Shown: positions 50,471 to 58,803 of the stretch, piece by piece
Position numbering within the stretch: the first letter of the stretch is position 1
How the letters are laid out: the number at the start of each line of letters is the position of its first letter
DNA from: Parerythrobacter aestuarii
GTDB taxonomy: Bacteria > Pseudomonadota > Alphaproteobacteria > Sphingomonadales > Sphingomonadaceae
Direction: 5' to 3'
DNA: 64,000 bases
Assembly: GCF_030140925.1 (NCBI RefSeq)
Contig: NZ_JARBWD010000001.1
Span: forward strand, 1,240,001-1,304,000
Notes under the pieces: model-generated
Told to the model about the DNA's origin: nothing
The model's database searches: none
The model's input: the letters and a program-made list of their open reading frames with translations, nothing else
Translations under genes and position numbers: made by a program

Positions 50471-51820
50471 CTAGCTTTCTCGCTCGGCCAGCCACTCTTC
50501 CAGCCACTTGATGGAATAATTGCCGTTCAGGACGTCATCCTGCCGGAGCAATTCCTGGTGCAGCGGGATGCTGGTTTTGACGCCTTCGACCACCATCTCT
50601 TCCAGCGCCCGGCGCAGGCGCATGATGCAGCCTTCGCGGTTGCGGCCATAGACGATGAGCTTGGCGATCATGCTGTCGTAATAGGGCGGGATCGAATAGC
50701 CCGCGTAGAGACCGCTATCGACGCGCACATGCATGCCGCCGGCCGGGTGGTAATAGCTGACCTTGCCGGGCGAGGGGGTGAAAGTGAACGGATCCTCGGC
50801 ATTGATGCGGCATTCGATCGCATGGCCGGTGAAGGCCAGCTCTTCCTGCCGAACCGATAGCGGCTTGCCATCGGCGATGCGGATCTGTTCGCGCACCAGG
50901 TCGACGCCGGTGATGGCCTCTGTCACCGGGTGCTCGACCTGCAGGCGGGTGTTCATCTCGATGAAGTAGAACTCGCCGTCTTCCCACAGGAACTCGATGG
51001 TGCCAGCGCCGCGATAGCCCATCTTCCTCATCGCATCGGCGCAGATTTCGCCCATCCGGTGGCGCTCGGCGCTGTCGAGCACGGGGGAGGGTGCTTCTTC
51101 CAGTACTTTCTGGTGGCGGCGCTGCAGCGAGCAGTCGCGCTCGCCGAGATGGATCGCGCTGCCGTTGCCGTCGCCGAAGACCTGGAATTCGATGTGGCGC
51201 GGGTTGCCGAGGTATTTCTCGATATAGACCGTGTCGTCACCAAACGCGGCCTTCGCCTCGCTCCCGGCCTGTTTCATCAGGGTTTCGAGCTGGTCTTCGG
51301 AAGGGCAGACCTTCATGCCGCGTCCGCCGCCGCCGCTGGCCGCCTTGATGATGACCGGATAGCCGATCTCGGTCGCGATTTTCTTCGCTTCCTCTGGATC
51401 GGAGACCGCGCCATCGCTGCCCGGCACTAGCGGCAGGCCCAGCTCGCCGGCGGTCTGCTTGGCGGCAACCTTGTCGCCCATGGTGCGGATATGTTCGGGC
51501 TTGGGGCCGATCCACTTGATGTCGTGCGACTCGACGATTTCGGCGAAACGGGCGTTCTCGGAGAGGAAGCCGTAGCCGGGGTGGATCGCGTCGGCATGGC
51601 TGACTTCGGCAGCGGAGATGATCGCCGCGACATTGAGATAGCTGTCGGTGGCGCTCGGCGGGCCGATGCACACCGCATGGTCGGCCAGCCGGACATGCAT
51701 GGCATCGGCATCGGCGGTGGAGTGCACCGCGACCGTCTCGATGCCCATTTCATGCGCGGCCCGGTGGATGCGCAGCGCAATCTCGCCGCGATTGGCGATA
51801 AGGATGCGGGAAATGCCCAT
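50471..51820 (-). CDS. accC: Acetyl-CoA carboxylase biotin carboxylase subunit
   Basis: This 449-aa ATP-grasp enzyme carboxylates biotin on AccB. Typical blocks are ILIANRGEIALRIHRAAHEMG, the ATP-binding KAASGGGGRGMKV, the HIEFQVFGDG and EERDCS-type region (LGERDCSLQRRHQKV), and MNTRLQVEHPVTE with the catalytic Glu/Arg. The start at 51820 is the family N-terminus. It lies last in the aroQ-accB-accC operon, 10 bp after accB. Confidence 0.98.
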   Translation of the reverse strand: MGISRILIANRGEIALRIHRAAHEMGIETVAVHSTADADAMHVRLADHAVCIGPPSATDSYLNVAAIISAAEVSHADAIHPGYGFLSENARFAEIVESHDIKWIGPKPEHIRTMGDKVAAKQTAGELGLPLVPGSDGAVSDPEEAKKIATEIGYPVIIKAASGGGGRGMKVCPSEDQLETLMKQAGSEAKAAFGDDTVYIEKYLGNPRHIEFQVFGDGNGSAIHLGERDCSLQRRHQKVLEEAPSPVLDSAERHRMGEICADAMRKMGYRGAGTIEFLWEDGEFYFIEMNTRLQVEHPVTEAITGVDLVREQIRIADGKPLSVRQEELAFTGHAIECRINAEDPFTFTPSPGKVSYYHPAGGMHVRVDSGLYAGYSIPPYYDSMIAKLIVYGRNREGCIMRLRRALEEMVVEGVKTSIPLHQELLRQDDVLNGNYSIKWLEEWLAERES

Positions 51821-51830
51821 GCGTCTCGCC

Positions 51831-52331
51831 TCAGCCGATGACCACGAGAGGCTGGTCGAACTCGACCGGCTGGGCGTTCTCGACCAGGATCGCCTTGATG
51901 GTGCCATCCCTGTCGGCGGTGATCGGGTTCATCACTTTCATCGCTTCGACGATGAGGATCGTGTCACCCTTCTTCACGCTGTCGCCGACATTGACGAAAT
52001 TGTCCGCGCCCGGCTCGGGCGCGAGGTAGCAGGTGCCGACCATTGGCGACTTCATCGCATCGGCATGGGCTTCGGCGGCAGGCTCGCTTGCAGCGGGTGC
52101 AGGCGCGGCTGCCGCCGGGGCTGGAGCCGGTGCCGGTGCAGCCATCGCGACAGGTGCGGGTGCCGCAGCGACGACTCCGCCACCACGCGAAACGCGCACC
52201 TTGCGGTCGCCATCTTCCACTTCGATTTCCGTGAGGCCGGTTTCCGCGAGCAATTCTGCAAGCTCGCGAACCAGCTTGGTATCCACATTCATCCCGCTCT
52301 TGCGTGCGGGGGCACGTTTGGTTTCGGCCAT
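51831..52331 (-). CDS. accB: Biotin carboxyl carrier protein of acetyl-CoA carboxylase
   Basis: The product (166 aa) has an N-terminal helical region ([21 protein letters not shown]), a long Ala/Pro linker (about residues 54-85) and the C-terminal biotinyl domain with [13 protein letters not shown], where the Lys of EAMK is biotinylated. It carries the carboxyl group to the transferase in fatty-acid synthesis. It lies between aroQ and accC. Confidence 0.98.
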   Translation of the reverse strand: MAETKRAPARKSGMNVDTKLVRELAELLAETGLTEIEVEDGDRKVRVSRGGGVVAAAPAPVAMAAPAPAPAPAAAAPAPAASEPAAEAHADAMKSPMVGTCYLAPEPGADNFVNVGDSVKKGDTILIVEAMKVMNPITADRDGTIKAILVENAQPVEFDQPLVVIG

Positions 52332-52420
52332 AAATGTCCCTGTTGGTAACCCGAAGCCAAGCCGTATGCGCGGGGGCGCGCGCGGTTGCAAGGCTTCAAT
52401 TGGGGCGATTTTGGGGCGTT

Positions 52421-52852
52421 TTACAATTCTGCCGCCTTCTCGAGCGCCACGATATAGGACTGCGGCCCGAGCCCCTGAACCGTAGCGGCAGCGGCCATGC
52501 CGACATAGGAGAGGTGACGGAATTCCTCGCGTTCCTCGGGGTTCGACAGATGCACTTCAATCACCGGCAGTTCGATCGCCTTGATCGCGTCGAGCAAAGC
52601 AATCGAAGTGTGGGTGTAGGCTGCGGCATTGAGCAGCACCGCCTTGGTCCTGCGCTCGCGCGCTTCGTGGAGCCAGTCGACCAGCTGGCCTTCGTGGTTG
52701 GTCTGGCGAAAGTCGATCTCGAGGTTGAGCTGCGCCGCCTTGACCTCGCATATTGCCTCGATGTCCGCGAGCGACTGGTGCCCGTAAATCTCCGGCTCAC
52801 GCGTGCCGAGCAGGTTAAGGTTGGGGCCGTTGAGGATGAAGACTGTGTCCAT
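52421..52852 (-). CDS. aroQ: 3-dehydroquinate dehydratase, type II
   Basis: This 143-aa dodecameric enzyme makes 3-dehydroshikimate. The active-site loop [11 protein letters not shown] contains the essential Arg and Tyr, and the conserved [16 protein letters not shown] and [17 protein letters not shown] blocks with the catalytic His are present. It is the first gene of the common aroQ-accB-accC operon. Confidence 0.97.
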   Translation of the reverse strand: MDTVFILNGPNLNLLGTREPEIYGHQSLADIEAICEVKAAQLNLEIDFRQTNHEGQLVDWLHEARERRTKAVLLNAAAYTHTSIALLDAIKAIELPVIEVHLSNPEEREEFRHLSYVGMAAAATVQGLGPQSYIVALEKAAEL

Positions 52853-52961
52853 GCGACCCGCTCTAACCGTTCAGGCTGGGGCCGGGAAGAGTGAATGCTG
52901 CACGAGACATGGACCGCATGGACCACAGTCCAGGCGCGAAAAAGCGCGCCCCGGCACGTCC

Positions 52962-53375
52962 CTATTTCTCGACGCCTTTGACCTTCCCCCACTGGCGGGC
53001 GGCGGTGTAGCCAAGGTAGCCGGTGCCGAAGAGTGCGTAGAGCGGTTCGGGCAGGCCGCCGAGATAGGCGTTGATGCCGCTGGCGATGGCGGTGGCGGAG
53101 GCGGGCGAGACTGCGGCGATCAATCCCATCGGCAGGGCGAACAGCAGGATCACATACATTACATAGAGGAAGCTCGGTCGGGCGCGGCTGGTCCAGGGAT
53201 CGGGCGATTGCGCTTCGGCGACGATGGCGGAAAGGCGTGCCTCGATCGCCTTGAGCTCCTGCGTGCCTTCGAGTTCGAGCAGTTGCAGCTTGGCCTGCGC
53301 GCGGGCCTGCTTGTCGGGGATGATCTTGTCGATGATCGAGGCGACCGGTCCGATGAGGGATTCGAGGATTGCCAT
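52962..53375 (-). CDS. Holin of the three-TM, gene-transfer-agent type
   Basis: The 137-aa protein resembles the PF11351 group. An amphipathic N-terminus (AILESLIGPVASIIDKIIPD) and a charged coiled segment (QAKLQLLELEGTQELKAIEARL) precede hydrophobic stretches around residues 70-95 and 105-120 (FLYVMYVILLFALPMGLIAA). This group is linked to release of gene transfer agents and phages in alphaproteobacteria. AAGGAC precedes the ATG at 53375. No lysin or structural phage gene is seen nearby. Confidence 0.72.
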   Translation of the reverse strand: MAILESLIGPVASIIDKIIPDKQARAQAKLQLLELEGTQELKAIEARLSAIVAEAQSPDPWTSRARPSFLYVMYVILLFALPMGLIAAVSPASATAIASGINAYLGGLPEPLYALFGTGYLGYTAARQWGKVKGVEK

Positions 53376-53501
53376 GGGGATGTCCTTTTGGGTTTTTAGG
53401 AGATACTTCCGATAACCAAAAAGGTTCGTGTAGGAAAACGATTGAACCTGTGGGCCGTGCCCGGCTATCGCGCGAGGACACCGCACGAGAGGAGCGCACA
53501 C

Positions 53502-53960
53502 ATGGCCGGGATCTGGTTCGACGAGATGCAAGTGGGGCAGGTCATCCAGCACCCGATCCGCCGCACGGTGACCGAAGCGGACAATGTCTTCTTCACCTGC
53601 ATGACCCACAACCCGGCCCAGCTGCACCTCGACGAAGAATATATGAAGGGCACCGACTACGGTACCCGCATCGTCAACAGCTGCTTCACCCTGTCATTGA
53701 TGGTGGGGATTTCGGTCAACGACACGACGCTGGGGACAGCGGTGGCGAACCTCGGCTGGGACGAAGTGCGCTTTCCGGCACCGGTGTTCCACGGCGATAC
53801 GCTGCGGATCGAGACGGAGATCGTCGGCCTGCGCGAAAGCAAGTCACGGCCCAATGCCGGGATCGTGACCTTCGAGCACCGCGCCTACAACCAGAAGGAC
53901 GAGCTTGTGGCGACGTGCAAGCGGTCGGGGTTGCAGTTGAAACGGCCGGTGGAGGGGTAG
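53502..53960 (+). CDS. MaoC-like dehydratase/hydratase
   Basis: The product (152 aa) has a hot-dog fold of the MaoC group: [60 protein letters not shown]. The usual catalytic Asp of the DxNPxH pattern appears replaced by His here (THNPAQLH), as in some subfamilies. Such enzymes hydrate 2-enoyl-CoA or branched dicarboxyl-CoA esters. The CitE-like gene at 54547 makes a C4/C5 dicarboxyl-CoA pathway plausible. GAGGAG precedes the ATG. Confidence 0.88.
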   Translation: MAGIWFDEMQVGQVIQHPIRRTVTEADNVFFTCMTHNPAQLHLDEEYMKGTDYGTRIVNSCFTLSLMVGISVNDTTLGTAVANLGWDEVRFPAPVFHGDTLRIETEIVGLRESKSRPNAGIVTFEHRAYNQKDELVATCKRSGLQLKRPVEG

Positions 53961-53977
53961 GGTGTTTCTCGAAACCG

Positions 53978-54550
53978 TCAATCGCTCGCTGCAGACAGCC
54001 CATATGCATTCAGTGCAAAAAGCGCCAGAAGCGCGAATAGGCTCGCGAAAACAAACGGTCTCGCTCGTTCGCTTAACGTACCCGACTTCTCTTCCATAAA
54101 CGGCTCAGTCAAGACATCTGTAATTGAACTGTAGCAGACCATGATACTCAGCGGCGTCAGCAGTATCAAAGCCTTTACGGCAACATGGGCGGGACGGAAA
54201 TTGTTGTCGAAACCGCGATAAGTTAGGTCGCGTATGGCCCCAGAGCGAAGCAATGTGGACGAGCAAAGGAGTTGAAGGGCCAAGACTTCACGCTGAAATG
54301 TTGTGAGTCGCCAATCAAAGGGCCAACCAATCCAGCCCAAGCTCCAATTCGCTAAGCGCCGATAGTATTCAAGTATGTCGCCTAAGACTGATGACACTCC
54401 GAATTGCCAGATTTGTTCGGCCATCGAAAAGAGACTTACAGCCCCGATCAAGGCACCCACCAACTGGAATGTCGACAGGCTCAAGGGGAGGTTTCGGGAT
54501 CTTCCTATCAAGGTCGTGATGCGCTGCCGTGTATATTCCGCGATCTTCAA
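53978..54550 (-). CDS. Hypothetical membrane protein, A+T-richer than neighbours
   Basis: This 190-aa protein has hydrophobic segments near residues 28-48, 118-140 and 165-185 and several Trp-rich stretches. No family is recognised. The DNA is visibly lower in G+C than both flanks and uses codons such as ATA, AAA and TTA-like triplets rare in the neighbours, which suggests recent acquisition. The TTG start overlaps the stop of the CitE-like gene (TTGA), so it could be translated as the last gene of that operon. Confidence 0.6.
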   Translation of the reverse strand: MKIAEYTRQRITTLIGRSRNLPLSLSTFQLVGALIGAVSLFSMAEQIWQFGVSSVLGDILEYYRRLANWSLGWIGWPFDWRLTTFQREVLALQLLCSSTLLRSGAIRDLTYRGFDNNFRPAHVAVKALILLTPLSIMVCYSSITDVLTEPFMEEKSGTLSERARPFVFASLFALLALFALNAYGLSAASD

Positions 54551-55431
54551 AGCCTCCCCGCCGCCCGCAACAACCCCTTCGCCCGGTCAAGATGTGGCCG
54601 GTCTAGCATCTTGCCCTCATGCCCGATGGTCCCCGCTCCGGGGTTGGCGGCGAAGATATCGACGATCTCCTGCGCGGCGGCGAGTTCTTCCTCACTCGGC
54701 GTGAAGACGCGGTTGATGACCTCGACCTGCGCCGGGTGGATGGCCAGCATGCTTGTGTAGCCCTGCCGCTTGACGTCGCGGGCGCGTTGCTCCAGCCCTT
54801 CGAGATCGCGGAAATCGGCGTGGATGGTCTCGACCGGCTGCACCCCGGCATGGCGCGCGCCGAGCAGGCACAGGCTGCGGGCGAGTTCGTAAGGGTGGTC
54901 GTAGGTTCCGTCGGGCGCGCGGTTGTCGCTCGCACCGAGAGCATCGGAGAGGTCCTCTGCGCCCCAGGTCAGCCCGCAGACGCGCGGCGCGTCGGCATAG
55001 TCGCCGCAGTGGAACATCGCGCCTGCCGTCTCGGTCGCCAGCACCAGCACGCGGGTCGAGCCCAGTTCAATCCCGTTCGCCGCCTCCAGCGCGGTCAGGA
55101 AATTGTCGAGCGTGTGCACATCCTCGCGCCCGCGCGACTTGGGCAGCAACAGCCCGCCGGGCCTGGCAGGCATGATCGCGGCCAGGTCATGCGGGGTTAG
55201 CCCGCCATCGAGCGGGTTGATCCGCACCCACAGCCGCGCACGCTCTTCGTCGCTGGCGCTGGCGAGCCTGTCATGCACCATGCGCCGCGCTTCGGGCTTG
55301 TTCTCGGGCGCGACCGCGTCTTCCAGGTCGAAGATCGCGATGTCGGCCTCGCTCGCGGCGGCCTTGTCCATCTTCTTTTCGCTGTCGCCGGGGGCGAACA
55401 GCCAGCTGCGGGCGGTGGTCGGTTCGGTCAT
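54547..55431 (-). CDS. CitE-like CoA-ester lyase (HpcH/HpaI family)
   Basis: The 294-aa protein has the CitE TIM-barrel pattern: RSWLFAPGDSEKKMDKA, DIAIFDLEDAVAPENK (metal-binding Asp/Glu), RINPLDGGLTPHDLAA, VLVLATETAGAMFH (catalytic Glu) and GLTWGAEDLSDALG. Relatives cleave citramalyl-, malyl- or hydroxymethylglutaryl-type CoA esters. The start at 55431 gives MTEPTTARSWLF. Divergent from the LacI-type gene and near maoC, so the two enzymes could act in one CoA-ester route. Confidence 0.9.
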   Translation of the reverse strand: MTEPTTARSWLFAPGDSEKKMDKAAASEADIAIFDLEDAVAPENKPEARRMVHDRLASASDEERARLWVRINPLDGGLTPHDLAAIMPARPGGLLLPKSRGREDVHTLDNFLTALEAANGIELGSTRVLVLATETAGAMFHCGDYADAPRVCGLTWGAEDLSDALGASDNRAPDGTYDHPYELARSLCLLGARHAGVQPVETIHADFRDLEGLEQRARDVKRQGYTSMLAIHPAQVEVINRVFTPSEEELAAAQEIVDIFAANPGAGTIGHEGKMLDRPHLDRAKGLLRAAGRL

Positions 55432-55555
55432 GGCAGCAGCGTTAGCGTCTGTCTTGCGCCTTGGGTAGGCCCGCTGCAGCATCCAAAGCGATTGACCTTG
55501 CACGCAGCTTTCGGCCAAGCAGCGCCAAGACCATAAAACAGGGTGAGGAACAGCT

Positions 55556-56575
55556 GTGAGCAGGGATGAGAGGCGCCTGACCTCGTTCGACGTGGCGGCC
55601 AAGGCCGGCGTCTCGCAATCGACCGTATCGCGCGCGCTATCTGGCTCGCCGACCATTACCGAAGCGACCAGGCTACGCGTGGTCGAGGCAGCGCGCGAGC
55701 TGGGTTATGTTGTCGACGAGCGCGCGGCGCGGCTGCGCAGCGGGGTCAGCAAGACCATCGCGGTGGTGGTAATCGGTCGCCCGGGTCAGGGCGCGGCATC
55801 GGTCAATCCGTTCTATTATTCCCTCCTCGGCAGCGTCTGCACCGCAGCAGCGCAGCAAGGGTACCAGGCGCTTGTCTCGATCCAGTCGGAACCGGAGCAG
55901 TTCTTCGGCCAGTTTATCGAACGCGGGCAGGCCGATGCCGTCGTGGTCCTCGGCACCGCAACCAACCGCGAGGCCTGGCGGTATTTCAGCGACTATCGCG
56001 AGGCACAGGACAATCTTGCTTTCTGGGGTTCGCCCTTCGACGGTCCGGGATATGTCCGGTCCGACAACCGCACGGGGGCAAAGCTGGCGGTCGAGCGCCT
56101 GGTAAAGGGCGGATACAAGAAGATCGCCTTCATTGGCGAAACCGATGGGGCCCAGCGGCAATTCCGCGAGCGATACGAAGGGTATTGCGATGCGCTCAAG
56201 GCGGCCGGGCTTGAATGCTTCGAGGCGGTCACTGCCCCGGGCGATACGCGTGAGGAGCAAGGCGCGGGTGCAATCGCGGCCCTGCTCGCGAACGGGCAAC
56301 CCTTCGATGCGGTATTCTCTGCCTGCGACGCCATGGCACTGGGGGCACTTGCAGCGCTGCGCGAGGCCGGCAAGTCCGTCCCCGAAGACGTTGGAGTAAT
56401 CGGCTTCGACGGCCTTGGGGTCGGGGCGCATTCTTCGCCGCCCCTTACGACGATCGAACCCGATTTTGCCGAAGCCGGGCTCAATCTTGTCGAAGCGGCC
56501 CTGGGCGGTGCCAATGACGACCGTGACCGTCGGGTCTCGGTCCACCTGGTCGAACGGGCCAGCGCACGCCGCTAG
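55556..56575 (+). CDS. LacI-family transcriptional regulator
   Basis: The 339-aa protein has the LacI HTH (TSFDVAAKAGVSQSTVSRALSGSPTI, then hinge ERAARLRSG) and a periplasmic-binding-protein-like ligand domain (YRD-free, with DAVFSACDAMALGALAALREAGK and DVGVIGFDGLG). The GTG start follows GAGGAA. It is divergent from the CitE-like gene, a possible target. The effector is unknown, perhaps a sugar or organic acid. Confidence 0.92.
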   Translation: MSRDERRLTSFDVAAKAGVSQSTVSRALSGSPTITEATRLRVVEAARELGYVVDERAARLRSGVSKTIAVVVIGRPGQGAASVNPFYYSLLGSVCTAAAQQGYQALVSIQSEPEQFFGQFIERGQADAVVVLGTATNREAWRYFSDYREAQDNLAFWGSPFDGPGYVRSDNRTGAKLAVERLVKGGYKKIAFIGETDGAQRQFRERYEGYCDALKAAGLECFEAVTAPGDTREEQGAGAIAALLANGQPFDAVFSACDAMALGALAALREAGKSVPEDVGVIGFDGLGVGAHSSPPLTTIEPDFAEAGLNLVEAALGGANDDRDRRVSVHLVERASARR

Positions 56576-56655
56576 CATTGCCGCCGGCTACATCGTGCGA
56601 GGAGCTCGAGCGAACAGCTAGCAATTGTTAGGGCGAGACCGCTATAGGATGAGCC

Positions 56656-58803
56656 ATGGGCAGCCTGCCGATCACCCAGGACAACGACCTTGAGCCGCCG
56701 ACCGAGGCGCGCGAGCGCTATTTCAACCGCGAGCTGAGCTGGTTGGCCTTCAACGACAGGGTTCTGTCCGAGGCCTGCAACGATGCCTATCCGCTGCTTG
56801 AACGGCTGCGGTTCCTTTCAATCTCGGGCAGCAATCTCGACGAGTTCACCATGATCCGCGTCGCTGGCCTGGTCGGCCAGGTACAGCGCGGGATCGAGAA
56901 GCTCTCCGACGATGGACGCACGCCCCGGGAACAGCTTGCCGCCGTGGTTGAGCGGCTGGAAGAGCTGACGGCAAGGCAGCAGGACATCTGGCGGGAGCTG
57001 CGCGAGCAACTGGCCGATGCGGGGATCCATGTCGCTGCGGAAGAGCGCGTGAATGCCGAGGCCTATCACTGGCTCAGGCGACACTTCCATGACGAGATAA
57101 TGCCGCTGTTGACCCCGCAGGCACTCGATCCGGCCCATCCGTTCCCCTTCGTCGCCAATGAAGGGCTGGGCCTGCTGTTCACACTGCGTCGTGGCGGACG
57201 GGAATTGGTCGAGATGATACTCATCCCGTCGGCCCTACCGCGATTCATCCGGGTGCCGGGCGAGGATGCGCTATACATCAGCATCGAAAGCCTGATCACC
57301 CGCTTTGCCGGGCACCTGTTCCCCGGTTTCGAGATTATCGGAGATGGCGCATTTCGCGTGCTCCGCGACAGCGACATCGAGATCCAGGAGGAAGCCGAAG
57401 ACCTCGTGCGCACATTCCGCAGCGCCATCCAGCGGCGGCGACGCGGGCAGGTGATCCAGCTTGAGATCGAGGAAGACTTCGAACCGACCGCGGAAGCCTT
57501 GCTGCGCGAGAAGTTGGACGTGCCGGGGGCCACAATCGTCAAGACCGATGGCATGCTGGGCATCGAAGGGTTGGGCGACATTGTCGATGAAGATCGTCCG
57601 GATCTGAAATTCGACAGCTATTCACCGCGCTACCCCGAACGGGTGCTGGAGCATGATGGCGACCTGTTCTCCGCCATTCGCGAGAAAGACATCGTCATCC
57701 ACCACCCTTACGAGAGCTTCGACGTGGTGGTCGATTTTGTGCGGCAGGCCGCGAGCGATCCCAACGTCGTGGCCATCAAGCAGGCGCTCTATCGCGCGGG
57801 TAACCAGTCCGAAGTGGTCGACGCGCTGGTCGAGGCGGCAGAGAACGGCAAGTCTGTCACTGCCGTGGTCGAGCTCAAGGCCCGCTTCGATGAGGAGCAA
57901 AACCTCTATTGGGCCAACAAGCTGGAGCGGGCCGGGGTGCAGGTGATCTACGGCTTCGTCGACTGGAAGACTCACGCCAAGGTGGCGATGGTCGTGCGCC
58001 GCGACGAGGATGGTTTCCGCACCTATTGCCACTTCGGGACCGGCAATTATCACCCGATCACGGCCAAGATTTACACCGATCTCAGCTACTTCACAGCTGA
58101 TCCTCGAATGGGCCGAGATGCGGCCAAGCTGTTCAATTTCGTCACTGGCTATGTCGAGCCGCGCGAGACAGAGTTGCTGGCCATTTCTCCGATCGACCTA
58201 CGCGAAACGATCTATGCCGCGATCGACAATGAAATGGTCAACGCCCAATCGGGCAAGCCCGCAGCGATCTGGATGAAAATGAACCAGCTGGCCGACACTG
58301 GCATGATCGACCGGCTCTACGCCGCAAGCCAGGCCGGGGTGGAGATCCAGCTGGTCGTGCGTGGCATTTGCGAACTGCGCCCGGGCGTGCCGGGCTTGTC
58401 GGAGAACATTCGGGTCAAGTCGATCATCGGCCGCTTTCTCGAGCACAGTCGCATCTATGCCTTTGCCGACGGCGAGCCGATGCCGGGACCGCAAACGCGG
58501 GTCTACATCTCGTCGGCCGACCTCATGGTGCGCAACCTGGATCGTCGGGTCGAGCAACTGGTTCCGCTGGAAAACGAAACTGTGCGCGACCAGGTGTTGC
58601 AGCAGGTGCTACTGGCTAACCTGCTCGATACCGAGCAGAGCTGGGAACTGTTGCCCGATGGCAGTTACATTCGCATCCCCGACGGTGAAAAACCGTTCAA
58701 CTGTCATCGGTATTTCATGACCAACCCGTCGCTGTCCGGGCGCGGCGGTGCGCTGGAAGCTGGCGCTGTTCCCAAGCTGGCCTTGCGCCGGGGTGCTATC
58801 TGA
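56656..58803 (+). CDS. ppk1: Polyphosphate kinase 1
   Basis: This 715-aa enzyme reversibly makes polyphosphate from ATP. The family features are FNRELSWLAFNDRVL near the N-terminus, the head domain RFLSISGSNLDEF, and the PLD-like catalytic core with TYCHFGTGNYHP (the phosphorylated His) and KVAMVVRRDEDG, plus a second core His near SRIYAFADG. The ppx gene starts directly after its stop, so synthesis and breakdown enzymes form one operon. Confidence 0.97.
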   Translation: MGSLPITQDNDLEPPTEARERYFNRELSWLAFNDRVLSEACNDAYPLLERLRFLSISGSNLDEFTMIRVAGLVGQVQRGIEKLSDDGRTPREQLAAVVERLEELTARQQDIWRELREQLADAGIHVAAEERVNAEAYHWLRRHFHDEIMPLLTPQALDPAHPFPFVANEGLGLLFTLRRGGRELVEMILIPSALPRFIRVPGEDALYISIESLITRFAGHLFPGFEIIGDGAFRVLRDSDIEIQEEAEDLVRTFRSAIQRRRRGQVIQLEIEEDFEPTAEALLREKLDVPGATIVKTDGMLGIEGLGDIVDEDRPDLKFDSYSPRYPERVLEHDGDLFSAIREKDIVIHHPYESFDVVVDFVRQAASDPNVVAIKQALYRAGNQSEVVDALVEAAENGKSVTAVVELKARFDEEQNLYWANKLERAGVQVIYGFVDWKTHAKVAMVVRRDEDGFRTYCHFGTGNYHPITAKIYTDLSYFTADPRMGRDAAKLFNFVTGYVEPRETELLAISPIDLRETIYAAIDNEMVNAQSGKPAAIWMKMNQLADTGMIDRLYAASQAGVEIQLVVRGICELRPGVPGLSENIRVKSIIGRFLEHSRIYAFADGEPMPGPQTRVYISSADLMVRNLDRRVEQLVPLENETVRDQVLQQVLLANLLDTEQSWELLPDGSYIRIPDGEKPFNCHRYFMTNPSLSGRGGALEAGAVPKLALRRGAI

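Noticed and set aside
53369..54040. Plus-strand frame overlapping the maoC gene
   Set aside because: A shifted reading of maoC with no domain; the MaoC frame has a good ribosome binding site and conserved motifs.
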